A stretch of 64,000 nucleotides of DNA, taken from positions 124,001 to 188,000 of the forward strand of contig BMSW01000012.1 of NCBI GenBank assembly GCA_014649355.1, written 5' to 3'. Every line of letters begins with the position of its first letter. Positions within the stretch are counted from its first letter, which is position 1. The notes beneath the pieces are model-generated. The model was given only the letters and a program-made list of their open reading frames with translations, was not told where the DNA came from and made no database searches. The position numbers and the translations under genes were made by a program. This document shows, one piece after another, positions 8,236-16,719 of the stretch. The DNA comes from Streptomyces althioticus. Its GTDB lineage: Bacteria > Actinomycetota > Actinomycetes > Streptomycetales > Streptomycetaceae.

Positions 8236-9518
8236 GTGCGGCACCCATGCTCTACGACACCGAGGACCTCGACCTCCGGCTCGACCCCGTCGAGCAGGCG
8301 ATCGCCGACATCGCCGCCGGCCGCCCCGTGGTGGTCGTCGACGACGAGAACCGGGAGAACGAGGGCGACCTGATCGTCGCCGCCGAGAAGGTGACCGAGG
8401 AGATCGTCGCCTTCATGATGACCGAGTGCCGCGGCATGATCTGCGCGCCCATGACGGGGGAGGAGCTCGACCGGCTCCGGATCCCGCAGATGGTCGAGCA
8501 GAACTCCGAGTCCATGCGGACCGCGTTCACCGTCACCGTCGACGGCTCCGCCGCCCACGGCGTCACCACCGGCATCTCCGCCTCCGACCGCGCCACCACC
8601 CTCCGGCTGCTGGCCTCCGGCACGTCCGCGCCCGACGACCTCGTCCGGCCCGGCCACATCTTCCCGCTGCGCGCCCGCCCCGGCGGCGTGCTCGAGCGCG
8701 ACGGCCACACCGAGGCCGCCGTCGACCTGGCCCGCCTCGCCGGACTGCGCCCGGCTGGCGCCATCGTGGAGATCGCCGGCGAGGACGGCCGCATGCTGCG
8801 CCTGCCCGAGCTCGTCCCGTTCGCCCGCAAGCACGGCCTGTCGATCATCTCCATCGAGGACCTGATCGCCTACCGGCGCGGCAGCGAGCCCACCGTCCGC
8901 CGCGAGGCCGAGGTCAGGCTGCCCACCGCCCACGGCACCTTCACCGCGTACGGGTTCCGCTCCACCGTGGACGGCGTCGAGCACGTCGCCCTGGTGCACG
9001 GCGACCTCGGCGACGGCGCGGACGTCCTCGTCCGCATGCACTCCGAGTGCCTCACCGGCGACGTCTTCGGCTCCCAGCGCTGCGACTGCGGCCCCCAGCT
9101 CGACGCCTCCCTGGACCGCATCCAGGAGGAGGGCCGGGGCGTCGTCGTCTACCTGCGCGGCCACGAGGGACGCGGCATCGGCCTGATGTCCAAGCTCCGC
9201 GCCTACGAACTCCAGGAGCGCGGCCGCGACACCCTCGACGCCAACCTGGAACTCGGCCTGCCCGCCGACGCCCGGGACTACGCGGCCGGCGCCCAGATCC
9301 TCGCCGACCTCGGCGTCCGCAGCGTCCGGCTGATGACCAACAACCCCGACAAGTCCGACGCGCTCGCCCGCCACGGCATCGACGTCGTCCGGCGCGAGCC
9401 GATGCCCGTCACCGCGAGCGAGCACAACCTCCGCTACCTGCGCACCAAGCGGGACCGGATGGGCCACGACCTGCCCTGGCTGGACACGCCGACCGTGCCC
9501 GCCTGCGGCAACCAATAA
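8232..9518 (+). CDS. ribBA: Bifunctional 3,4-dihydroxy-2-butanone-4-phosphate synthase / GTP cyclohydrolase II
   Basis: A 428-residue fusion supplying both precursors of the lumazine. Residues 1-205 are the RibB domain: DDENRENEGDLIVAAE (acidic metal-binding loop), MTECRGMICAPM, GVTTGISASDRA, RPGHIFPL and GHTEAAVDL. Residues 206-428 are the RibA domain: VRMHSECLTGDVFGSQRCDCG gives the zinc cysteines, followed by YLRGHEGRGIGL and MTNNPDKSDAL. The start overlaps ribM by ATGA, showing translational coupling. Both domains look intact, unlike the inactive-half versions known in some actinomycetes. Confidence 0.96.
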   Translation: MSAAPMLYDTEDLDLRLDPVEQAIADIAAGRPVVVVDDENRENEGDLIVAAEKVTEEIVAFMMTECRGMICAPMTGEELDRLRIPQMVEQNSESMRTAFTVTVDGSAAHGVTTGISASDRATTLRLLASGTSAPDDLVRPGHIFPLRARPGGVLERDGHTEAAVDLARLAGLRPAGAIVEIAGEDGRMLRLPELVPFARKHGLSIISIEDLIAYRRGSEPTVRREAEVRLPTAHGTFTAYGFRSTVDGVEHVALVHGDLGDGADVLVRMHSECLTGDVFGSQRCDCGPQLDASLDRIQEEGRGVVVYLRGHEGRGIGLMSKLRAYELQERGRDTLDANLELGLPADARDYAAGAQILADLGVRSVRLMTNNPDKSDALARHGIDVVRREPMPVTASEHNLRYLRTKRDRMGHDLPWLDTPTVPACGNQ

Positions 9519-9538
9519 CGAGAACCACGAGGAGAGAC

Positions 9539-10024
9539 GTGAGCGGCAAGGGTGCACCGGAGCTGACCGTACGCAACGTGGGTGACCTGCGGGTCGCCGT
9601 CGTCGCGGCACAGTGGCACGAGAAGGTGATGGACGGACTGGTGGACGGCGCCCTGCGCGCCCTGCACGACCTCGGCATCGACGAGCCGACCCTGCTGAGG
9701 GTCCCCGGCAGCTGGGAACTGCCCGTCGTCGCCAAGGTCCTGGCCGGCCGTGGCTACGACGCGATCGTCGCCCTCGGCGTCGTCATCCGCGGCGGCACGC
9801 CCCACTTCGAGTACGTGTGCCAGGGCGTCACCCAGGGGCTCACCCAGGTGTCCGTCGACACCGGCGTCCCCGTCGGCTTCGGCCTCCTCACGTGCGACGA
9901 CGAACAGCAGGCCCTCGACCGCGCCGGACTGCCCGGCTCCCGCGAGGACAAGGGGCACGAGGCGGTCACCGCGGCCGTCGCCACCGCCGCCTGCCTGCGC
10001 TCGGTGTCCGAACCCTGGCGGTGA
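9539..10024 (+). CDS. ribH: 6,7-dimethyl-8-ribityllumazine synthase
   Basis: A 161-residue enzyme condensing the RibB and pyrimidine products to lumazine. Recognised by VAAQWHEKVMDGLVDGAL, RVPGSWELPVVAK, DAIVALGVVIRGGTPHFEYVC (the family's phosphate- and substrate-binding stretch) and GVPVGFGLLTCDDEQQALDRAG. The C-terminal KGHEAVTAAV is the usual oligomerisation helix. The GTG start at 9539 has ACGAGGAGAG just upstream, 20 bp after ribBA. It is the last rib gene; hisE follows 34 bp later and may be co-transcribed. Confidence 0.96.
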   Translation: MSGKGAPELTVRNVGDLRVAVVAAQWHEKVMDGLVDGALRALHDLGIDEPTLLRVPGSWELPVVAKVLAGRGYDAIVALGVVIRGGTPHFEYVCQGVTQGLTQVSVDTGVPVGFGLLTCDDEQQALDRAGLPGSREDKGHEAVTAAVATAACLRSVSEPWR

Positions 10025-10058
10025 GCAGTCCCCGTCACCGCGTAGGGTAAGGACCACC

Positions 10059-10331
10059 ATGTCCAAGAAGACGTTCGAGGAGCTCTTCACCGAGCTCCAG
10101 CACAAGGCCGCCCACGGGGACCCCACCACCTCCCGCACCGCCGAGCTGGTGGACAAGGGCGTCCATGCCATCGGCAAGAAGGTCGTCGAAGAGGCCGCCG
10201 AGGTCTGGATGGCCGCCGAGTACGAGGGCAAGGAGGCGGCCGCCGAGGAGATCTCGCAGCTGCTGTACCACGTCCAGGTGATGATGGTCGCCCGCGGCAT
10301 CTCCCTCGACGACGTCTACGCCCACCTGTAA
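10059..10331 (+). CDS. hisE: Phosphoribosyl-ATP pyrophosphatase
   Basis: A 90-residue all-alpha MazG-like enzyme for the second step of histidine synthesis, hydrolysing phosphoribosyl-ATP to phosphoribosyl-AMP. It begins MSKKTFEELFTEL and carries the metal-binding pattern GKKVVEEAAEVWMAA and EEISQLLYHVQVMM typical of stand-alone HisE. ATG 10059 follows a TAGGGT hexamer (10043-10048) that could be a separate -10 promoter, or GTAAGGA as ribosome site. It is followed by hisG 47 bp downstream; the rest of the his genes are not in this window. Confidence 0.95.
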   Translation: MSKKTFEELFTELQHKAAHGDPTTSRTAELVDKGVHAIGKKVVEEAAEVWMAAEYEGKEAAAEEISQLLYHVQVMMVARGISLDDVYAHL

Positions 10332-10378
10332 GCAACCACCGCACCACCCCACCCCTCCACGCAAAGGAAGCCGACCTC

Positions 10379-11227
10379 ATGCTGCGCATCGCCGTCCCCA
10401 ACAAGGGTTCCCTGTCAGGACCTGCGGCGGAGATGCTGCATGAGGCCGGCTACCAGCAGCGCAGGGAGTCCAAGGAGCTGCGGATCGTCGACCCGGTCAA
10501 CGAGGTCGAGTTCTTCTACCTCCGCCCCCGCGACATCGCGATCTACGTCGCCTCCGGTCAGCTGGACATCGGCATCACCGGCCGTGACCTGCTGATCGAC
10601 TCCGGCGCCGACGCCGAGGAGATCCTTCCGCTCGGCTTCGCCCGCTCCACCTTCCGGTACGCCGCCAAACCGGGCACCGTCACCGGCCCCGCCGACCTCA
10701 CCGGCAAGACCGTCGCCACCTCCTACGAGGGCATCGTCGCCGCGCACCTCGCGGAGCACGGCATCGACGCCTCCGTCGTCCACCTCGACGGCGCGGTCGA
10801 GACCGCCATCCAGCTCGGCGTCGCCCAGGTCATCGCGGACGTCGTCGAGACCGGCACCTCCCTGCGCAACGCCGGCCTGGAGGTCGTCGGCGAGCCGATC
10901 ATGCAGTCCGAGGCCGTCGTCATCCGCCGTACCGGCACGGACGCCGAGGAACCCAAGGTGCAGCAGTTCCTGCGCCGCCTCCAGGGCGTCCTGGTCGCCC
11001 GCACGTACGTGATGATGGACTACGACTGCCGGGTCGAGCAGCTGGAGAAGGCCGTCGCGCTGACCCCCGGCCTCGAGTCCCCGACCGTCTCCCCGCTGCA
11101 CAACGAGGGCTGGGTCGCCGTCCGCGCGATGGTCCCCTCCAAGGAGGCGCAGCGCATCATGGACGACCTGTACGACATCGGGGCGCGCGCCATCCTCACC
11201 ACGGCGATCCACGCCTGCCGTCTCTGA
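10379..11227 (+). CDS. hisG: ATP phosphoribosyltransferase, long (HisG-L) form
   Basis: A 282-residue enzyme catalysing the first, histidine-inhibited step of histidine synthesis from ATP and PRPP. It starts LRIAVPNKGSLSGPAAEML, and shows GQLDIGITGRDLL and QLGVAQVIADVVETGTSLRNAGL, the PRPP-binding segment. The C-terminal ~75 residues (SPTVSPLHNEGWVAVRAMVP...) are the regulatory ACT-like domain that binds histidine, which marks the long form that works without HisZ. AAGGAAG precedes the ATG. The hisE-hisG order is conserved in Streptomyces. Confidence 0.96.
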   Translation: MLRIAVPNKGSLSGPAAEMLHEAGYQQRRESKELRIVDPVNEVEFFYLRPRDIAIYVASGQLDIGITGRDLLIDSGADAEEILPLGFARSTFRYAAKPGTVTGPADLTGKTVATSYEGIVAAHLAEHGIDASVVHLDGAVETAIQLGVAQVIADVVETGTSLRNAGLEVVGEPIMQSEAVVIRRTGTDAEEPKVQQFLRRLQGVLVARTYVMMDYDCRVEQLEKAVALTPGLESPTVSPLHNEGWVAVRAMVPSKEAQRIMDDLYDIGARAILTTAIHACRL

Positions 11228-11246
11228 CGGGGCAGGGAGAGCCACC

Positions 11247-11708
11247 ATGTCCGGCACCGAGCTTCCCGCGCTGCCCGTCACGTTCCGGCCCGGCCGCACC
11301 CGCGCCGTGCTGCTCACCGCGGGCGTCGCGCTGTTCGTCGTGGTCAGCCTGATCGGGCTGCTCCTGAACGGGCTGGGCCCGGGGGAGCGGATCAGCTTCG
11401 TTTTCACGGCCGCGCTGCTCGCGGGTGTGCTGTTCCTGCTGGCGCGGCCGAAGATCGTCGCCGACGAGGCGGGCGTCACCGTCGTCAACATCGTGACGCG
11501 GCGCCGTCTGGAGTGGGCGGAGATCCTTCAGGTGAACCTCCGCTCGGGTGATCCCTGGGTCTTCCTCGACCTCAGCGACGGCACCAGCCTCCCCGCGCTC
11601 GGCATCCAGCCCGGCATCGCCCGGCAGCGCGCGGTCGCCGACGCCCGCGCCCTGCGGGCCCTCGCCGAGGCGCACTCCGCACCCGAGGCCGAGGCGCCCC
11701 GCGACTGA
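11247..11708 (+). CDS. PH-domain membrane protein
   Basis: A 153-residue protein with two hydrophobic helices (about residues 18-45 and 50-70) followed by a bacterial PH-like domain: PKIVADEAGVTVVNIVTRRRLEWAEILQVNL and a C-terminal helix rich in Ala/Arg. Such proteins are common in actinomycetes next to the rib/his block and have no established function; a membrane-surface role is likely. ATG 11247 is preceded by GGCAGGGAG. It lies 19 bp after hisG, probably in the same transcript. Confidence 0.8.
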   Translation: MSGTELPALPVTFRPGRTRAVLLTAGVALFVVVSLIGLLLNGLGPGERISFVFTAALLAGVLFLLARPKIVADEAGVTVVNIVTRRRLEWAEILQVNLRSGDPWVFLDLSDGTSLPALGIQPGIARQRAVADARALRALAEAHSAPEAEAPRD

Positions 11709-11782
11709 CGCGGACATGCCGGGCCTTGTCTCGCGGGCAAAAACGGACCTGCCGCAGTCGACCCTGTCTTGATTAATCTGTT

Positions 11783-11813
11783 GGGCGGAGGCGCGCCGAC
11801 AGCGCCTCCGCCC
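11783..11813. terminator. 12-bp GC-rich hairpin after the rib-his-PH unit
   Basis: GGGCGGAGGCGC (11783-11794) and GCGCCTCCGCCC (11802-11813) form a perfect stem with a 7-nt loop. There is no T run, as is common for Streptomyces terminators. It lies 75 bp after the PH-domain gene and 150 bp before the next gene. Confidence 0.6.
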
Positions 11814-11963
11814 CTGCCGCCCCGCCCGGTGCGCCGAGGGGCCCCAGCTATCCGAGGAGTGACCCTCTCCGGCGATGGACGGATCGTCCTGCAGTACCTG
11901 CGCCGCCCCCTGCCGACATAGCGCTCACCGCCCGGTGGGCGCCCATGCGGAGGCGGCGGCATC

Positions 11964-13295
11964 ATGAGCACCCCCCTGCTGCTTCTCGCAGCCGCCTTCC
12001 TGCTGATCCTCGCCAACGGCTTCTTCGTGGCCGCCGAGTTCGGCCTGGTCACCGTCGAACGGGCCGACGCCGAGGAGGCCGCCGCGGCCGGCGACCGGCG
12101 CGCCCGCCGGGTCGTCGCCTCGCTGCGCGAACTGTCCTTCCAGCTCTCCGGCACCCAGCTCGGCATCACCATCACCTCCCTGGTGGTGGGCATGCTCGCC
12201 GAACCGGCCCTCGCCCAGCTGCTGGACGGCCCGCTCACCGGCGCCGGCATACCCGCGGGCGCGGTCTCCGGCGTGTCCGTGGTGATCGGCATGCTGCTCG
12301 CGTCCGCCGTGCAGATGGTGATCGGCGAACTCGTGCCGAAGAACTGGGCGGTGTCCCGGCCGATGCAGGTCGCGCGCTTCGTCGCCGGCCCGCAGCACGC
12401 CTTCGCCCGCCTGTTCCGCCCGGTCATCGCCGGACTGAACGCCGTGGCCAACCGGCTGGTGCGCGCCATGGGCATCGAGCCCGCCGAGGAGCTCGCCTCC
12501 GCCCGGACCCCCGGCGAACTGGTCTCCCTGGCCCGGCACTCGGCCCAGGCCGGCGCCCTGGAACAGGACACCGCGGACCTCTTCGTCCGCACCCTGTCCC
12601 TGGGCGAGCTGACCGCCCAGCACGTCATGACCCCGCGCGTGCGGGTCAGCGCCCTCCAGGCGTCCGCGACCGCGGAGGACGTGGTCAACCTGACCCGCGC
12701 CACCGGCCTGTCCCGCTTCCCGGTGTACCGGGAGCGGATCGACGAGATCGCCGGCATGGTCCACCTCAAGGACGCCCTGGCCGTCCCCGCGCACCAACGG
12801 CTGCGCACCCCGGTCGCCCGCATCGCCCGCCCGGCGCTGCTGGTGCCCGAGACCCTGCCGGTGCGCCCGCTGCTCACCCGGCTGCGCAGCGAGCAGCCCA
12901 TCGCGGTCGTCGTCGACGAGTACGGCGGCACCGCGGGGGTCGTCACCCTCGAGGACATCGTCGAGGAGATCGTCGGCGAGGTGCGCGACGAGCACGACGG
13001 GCAGGACGTGCCCGAACTCGCCCCCGCCCCGCCGGAGGACGGCAACCCGGCCTGGGACGTCGACGGCGGCGCCCGGGTCGACATCCTGCGCCGCATAGGC
13101 CTCGAGGTCCCCGAGGGCCCCTACGAGACGGTGGCCGGCCTGGTCGCCGATCTGCTCGGCCGCATCCCGGCCGTCGGGGACCGCACGGAACTTCCGGGCT
13201 GGCGGCTGTCGGTGCGCCGCGTCGGCCACTACCGGGCGGAGCGCGTCCGCCTGGTCCGCACGGCCCGGATCCCTCTCGCGGAGGCCGCCGGATGA
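11964..13295 (+). CDS. CNNM/CorC-type hemolysin-family membrane protein (first of a pair)
   Basis: A 443-residue protein with the layout of the UPF0053/TlyC family: an N-terminal DUF21 transmembrane domain (residues 1-~190, four helices; ILANGFFVAAEFGLVTVERADAE, QLGITITSLVVGMLAEP, VIGELVPKNWAV), a CBS pair (~205-330; LSRFPVYRERIDEIAGMVHLKDAL, PIAVVVDEYGGTAGVVTLEDIVEEIVGE) and a CorC_HlyC domain (~350-430; WDVDGGARVDILRRIGLEVP). Members are linked to Mg/Co efflux or membrane-damage tolerance; transport by this protein is inferred. It overlaps the next gene by ATGA. Confidence 0.88.
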   Translation: MSTPLLLLAAAFLLILANGFFVAAEFGLVTVERADAEEAAAAGDRRARRVVASLRELSFQLSGTQLGITITSLVVGMLAEPALAQLLDGPLTGAGIPAGAVSGVSVVIGMLLASAVQMVIGELVPKNWAVSRPMQVARFVAGPQHAFARLFRPVIAGLNAVANRLVRAMGIEPAEELASARTPGELVSLARHSAQAGALEQDTADLFVRTLSLGELTAQHVMTPRVRVSALQASATAEDVVNLTRATGLSRFPVYRERIDEIAGMVHLKDALAVPAHQRLRTPVARIARPALLVPETLPVRPLLTRLRSEQPIAVVVDEYGGTAGVVTLEDIVEEIVGEVRDEHDGQDVPELAPAPPEDGNPAWDVDGGARVDILRRIGLEVPEGPYETVAGLVADLLGRIPAVGDRTELPGWRLSVRRVGHYRAERVRLVRTARIPLAEAAG

Positions 13296-14368
13296 GCGTC
13301 CTGCAACTGCTGTTCGCCGCACTGCTCGTGCTCGCCAACGGCTTCTTCGTCGGCGCCGAGTTCGCCCTGGTGTCGGTCCGCCGCAGCCAGATCGAACCGC
13401 TCGGCACCGCCCGCGCCCGCCAGGTGCTGTACGGCCTGGAGCATCTGCCGCAGATGATGGCGGCCGCCCAGTTCGGCATCACCGTCTGCTCGCTCACCCT
13501 GGGCGCGGTCGCCGAACCGACCGTCGCCCGGCTGCTGGAGCCGGTGTTCGCGTGGATGCACCTGCCGCACGGGGTGATCCACCCGCTCGGCTACGTCATC
13601 GCGCTCGCCGCCGTGGTCTTCTTCCACCTCGTCATCGGCGAGATGGTCCCGAAGAACCTGGCGATGGCCGCACCCGGGAAGGCGGCCCTGTGGCTCAGCC
13701 CCGGCCTGGTGTGGTTCGCCCGCCTGTGCAGGCCGGTCACCGCCGCCCTCGGCGCCTGCGCCCAGGGTGTCCTGCGGCTGTTCCGGGTGGAGCCCAAGGA
13801 CGAGGTGGAGGCCGTCTTCACCAGCGAGCAGCTCAACCGGCTGGTGGAGGACGCCGGCCAGGCCGGGCTGCTCGACCCGGAGGAGGCGGAACGCCTGGAG
13901 GACGCCCTGGAGCTGGGCTCGCGCCCGGTGACGGACGTCCTGCTGCCCCGCGAGTCCCTGGTGACGGTCACCCCGGCGGTCACCCCGGGGCAGATCGTGG
14001 AGCTGACCGCCCGCACCGGCTACTCCCGCTTCCCGGTGGCGGCCGAGGGCGGCGCCTTCATGGGCTATCTGCACGTCAAGGACGTCCTGGACCTGGAGGA
14101 CGCCGACCGGGCCGTCCCGCAGCACCTGTGGCGTCCGATGACCGTCCTGAGGCCCGAACTCCCGCTGGACGACGCCCTCACGGTGATGCGCCGGGCGGCC
14201 ACCCATCTGGCGCAGGTGGCCGACGCGTCCGGCAAGGCACTGGGGCTGGTCGCCCTGGAGGACGTGCTCGAGATGCTGGTCGGCGAGGTGCGGGACCCCG
14301 CCCACCGGGAGGTCACGCTCACCCCGCAGCGGGCGAGCGGGGCACCGGAGGAGGCGATGGCCACCTGA
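13292..14368 (+). CDS. CNNM/CorC-type hemolysin-family membrane protein (second of a pair)
   Basis: A 358-residue paralogue of the preceding protein with the same DUF21 domain (LANGFFVGAEFALVSVRRSQIE, QFGITVCSLTLGAVAEP, VIGEMVPKNLAM) and CBS pair (TGYSRFPVAAEGGAFMGYLHVKDVL; GLVALEDVLEMLVGEVRD). It stops after the CBS domains and lacks the CorC_HlyC domain of its partner. The coupled pair (ATGA overlap, 13292-13295) suggests a heteromeric complex in which only the first subunit carries the C-terminal regulatory domain. This two-gene arrangement is usual in actinomycetes. Confidence 0.88.
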   Translation: MSVLQLLFAALLVLANGFFVGAEFALVSVRRSQIEPLGTARARQVLYGLEHLPQMMAAAQFGITVCSLTLGAVAEPTVARLLEPVFAWMHLPHGVIHPLGYVIALAAVVFFHLVIGEMVPKNLAMAAPGKAALWLSPGLVWFARLCRPVTAALGACAQGVLRLFRVEPKDEVEAVFTSEQLNRLVEDAGQAGLLDPEEAERLEDALELGSRPVTDVLLPRESLVTVTPAVTPGQIVELTARTGYSRFPVAAEGGAFMGYLHVKDVLDLEDADRAVPQHLWRPMTVLRPELPLDDALTVMRRAATHLAQVADASGKALGLVALEDVLEMLVGEVRDPAHREVTLTPQRASGAPEEAMAT

Positions 14369-14405
14369 CCTCGGGCGGCCGTACGCCGACACGCCCGGCG
14401 GGGTC

Positions 14406-16268
14406 CTAGGGCCCCGCCGGGTCCGACGGGCCCCGCCCCGACAGCACCTCCCCGTACGCCTGCATCAGGTCCGGCAGGCGCAGGGTCGCCAGGTCCTCCC
14501 GGGACAGCGGCCCCGGGTACACCGACAGCCGCAGGTCGCGGTAGGCGCAGCTCTTCTCGTACAGGGTGCGCAGGAACCGGCCGTTGCCGAGCTCGTCGAT
14601 CCAGTCCTGGTCCACCACGTGCCCGGCGATGGAGCGCAGCTCGTCCAGGGCCTCCTCGTCCCACACGTCGCCGTTCTCCGCCGCCAGCACCTCGCCGATC
14701 TTCGTCAGCTCCAGCGGCCGGTACGACGGGAAGTCCACGCGGGTGGTGAAACGGGACGACAGCCCGGGGTTCGCCGCCAGCAGCCGGTCCATTCCCTCCG
14801 GGTAGCCGGCGAGGATCACCACCAGGTGGTCGCGGTTGTCCTCCGCCCGCTTCAGCAGCACCTGCAGCGCCTCGTCGCCGTACGCGTCGCCCTTGCCGTA
14901 CCCCGAGTTCGACAGGGAGTACGCCTCGTCGACGAAGAGCACCCCGCCGAGCGCGGAGTCGATCAGCTCGTTGGCCTTCACCGCGGTCTGTCCGAGGTAC
15001 TCGCCCACGAGGTCCGCCCGCTGCGCTTCCACGAGGTGGTCGCCGCCGAGCAGCCCGAGGGCGTAGAAGACCCGGCCCAGGATCCGGGCGACCGTGGTCT
15101 TGCCCGTGCCGGAAGGGCCGGAGAAGACGAAGTGCCGTTTGGGCGGCTGCACCGGAAGCCCCTGCCCGGCCCGCAGCCGCGCCATGTTCAACTGCGCGGA
15201 CAGCGCCTTGACCTGGCGTTTCACGGGCTCCAGGCCGACCATGCGCTCCAGCTCCGCGAGCGCCGCCTCCAGCAGTGCCGGGTCGGTGGGGCCCGGGGGC
15301 AGCACCGGGCCGGAGCCGCCGGAGCGCTCGCGCGCCCCGGACCCGCCGAACGAGGGCATCGGGGGAGGGGTGGGGTCGGGGTCGGTCAGCCGCAGGTCGC
15401 GGCCCTCCGTCCCGAAGAGCGGGTCCAGCGTGTCGGGGCCGTCGACGCTGTCCTGCCCGGCGCCGGCCAGGGTGATCGCGGCGAGGTCCGCGGAGTCGTC
15501 GTAGCCGTCGCCCTCGGCGATCGCCGCGAGCCGGGCGGAGGTGTCCATGAAGGCCGGGTCGACCCGGTGCACGGCCCGGTACAGGGGGAGCGCGGCGGCA
15601 CTGCGGCCCGTGCCCTCGCGGGCGCGCGCCAGCCAGTAACGCAGCTCCTTGCGCTGCGGCTGTTCGCTGCGGCACCGCATCAGCGCCGCCGCCAGCAGGG
15701 GCTCCGCCTGCCCGTACATCTCGAGGCGCACCCGGGCCATGCCGCCGAACAGGCCCGCCTCGATGCCCAGCAGCGGGTCGTCGACGAGCGGGTCGGTGTG
15801 CCGGACCAGCTGCTCCCAGTCCTTGACGAGGTAGGCGCGGCAGGCGTGCAGGAAGCGCACCTGCGGGTCGGCGTCCACCGGGGGGAGTCCGGCGAGCGCG
15901 CGGTCCAGCTCGGGGACGTGCCGGCCGTCCAGCCAGTGCGAGGCGTGGGCGAGCAGCAGGTCGCGCGGGGTCTCCAGCACGGGCTGCACCCACCAGCCCA
16001 GCCAGTACCAGGAGTTGAGGGTGCGGCGGTGCCGGGTGCGCTGTTCGCCGAAGCGGTCGCGGTGGCGGAACATCCGCAGCAGCGCGGTCGTCGTGTCGAT
16101 GCGCAACGCGTGCAGTCCGAGCCAGCCGTCCGCCATCCCCGGGTCGATCCGTACGGCGGTCCGGAACTCCTCCTCCGCCTGCGGATAGGCGCCCATCGTG
16201 TAGGCGTCCACGCCTCGCAGCCAGGCGAGGTCGGCCGGGGCCTGCGGGCCCTGCGTGCCGAAGTCCAT
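14406..16268 (-). CDS. EccA-like AAA+ ATPase of the CbxX/CfqX family
   Basis: A 620-residue cytosolic protein. Residues 1-~300 form a TPR-like helical domain (AYPQAEEEFRTAVRIDPGMADGWLGL and similar repeats), then a Pro/Ser linker (about 320-355), then a AAA+ domain: FSGPSGTGKTTVARILGR (Walker A), GGVLFVDEAYSL (Walker B), VVILAGYPEGMDRLL (sensor 1) and SSRFTTRVDFPSY. This is the architecture of the type VII secretion ATPase EccA. No ESX genes (WxG100, EccB-E, mycosin) lie nearby, so it is either an orphan EccA serving a distant locus or a different CbxX-type chaperone. The start at 16268 (MDFGTQG) has GGGGGA upstream; GTG 16271 directly before it is an alternative. Confidence 0.82.
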   Translation of the reverse strand: MDFGTQGPQAPADLAWLRGVDAYTMGAYPQAEEEFRTAVRIDPGMADGWLGLHALRIDTTTALLRMFRHRDRFGEQRTRHRRTLNSWYWLGWWVQPVLETPRDLLLAHASHWLDGRHVPELDRALAGLPPVDADPQVRFLHACRAYLVKDWEQLVRHTDPLVDDPLLGIEAGLFGGMARVRLEMYGQAEPLLAAALMRCRSEQPQRKELRYWLARAREGTGRSAAALPLYRAVHRVDPAFMDTSARLAAIAEGDGYDDSADLAAITLAGAGQDSVDGPDTLDPLFGTEGRDLRLTDPDPTPPPMPSFGGSGARERSGGSGPVLPPGPTDPALLEAALAELERMVGLEPVKRQVKALSAQLNMARLRAGQGLPVQPPKRHFVFSGPSGTGKTTVARILGRVFYALGLLGGDHLVEAQRADLVGEYLGQTAVKANELIDSALGGVLFVDEAYSLSNSGYGKGDAYGDEALQVLLKRAEDNRDHLVVILAGYPEGMDRLLAANPGLSSRFTTRVDFPSYRPLELTKIGEVLAAENGDVWDEEALDELRSIAGHVVDQDWIDELGNGRFLRTLYEKSCAYRDLRLSVYPGPLSREDLATLRLPDLMQAYGEVLSGRGPSDPAGP

Positions 16269-16719
16269 CACGTCCCCCACAAACCGTGCCCCCGTCGGTG
16301 TGCCGGCCGGCCCCTCGGCCGCCGGCGCCCTGTGGCCGAACCGCTGTGCCGCGGACCGGAGTTGCAAGGTGCGCGAAGCTTCGTCGTCGGTCGCACCGAG
16401 GGCATCGTACCTGCGGGGGCGCGGTGTCCGCAGGGTGCCGAGGAGGCGAAACGGAGAGGGAAAGGGGGCGCGTGGGAGGGGCGCGGAAGGTGATCCTCAC
16501 CGAGGGTGATCGTCATATGTCGCTGCGCGCCCGGAAAACGTGAAAAGGGCAGAACGAAGCCCCCGATCACGGGGGAACAACCGGGGGCTTCGTGTCTGCC
16601 GGCGGCTCCCGAAGGGCCGCACATTGAGAACGTAAGACCTGTACGGGCCCTCGGTCAAGCCGAGTTGGGCGACTGCGGCAACTTGTCCTGGACCGCTCTT
16701 CACAGGATCACCACATTGC
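16269..16719. other. Intergenic region upstream of the EccA-like gene
   Basis: No gene is supported in these ~450 bases. On the reverse strand a TATGAC hexamer (16520-16515) is a possible -10 for the EccA-like gene. It overlaps two near-identical 11-bp direct repeats, GGTGATCcTCA (16489-16499) and GGTGATCgTCA (16505-16515), 16 bp apart, which could be an operator. Farther upstream is the terminator hairpin of the uridine-kinase-like gene. Confidence 0.45.
16548..16600 (-). terminator. Strong hairpin with T-rich tail downstream of the uridine-kinase-like gene
   Basis: The inner stem pairs CGAAGCCCCCG (16555-16565) with CGGGGGCTTCG (16582-16592), and the outer stem pairs GGCAGA (16548-16553) with TCTGCC (16595-16600). 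On the reverse strand it is followed by CCTTTTCACGTTTT, a good rho-independent tail. An alternative inner hairpin (CCCCCGATCACGGGGG, 16560-16575) also exists. Confidence 0.7.

Noticed and set aside
11820..11963. Metal riboswitch (M-box or yybP-ykoY) ahead of the CNNM/CorC-type genes
   Set aside because: The leader has GC-rich stems but none of the conserved unpaired blocks of these riboswitches.
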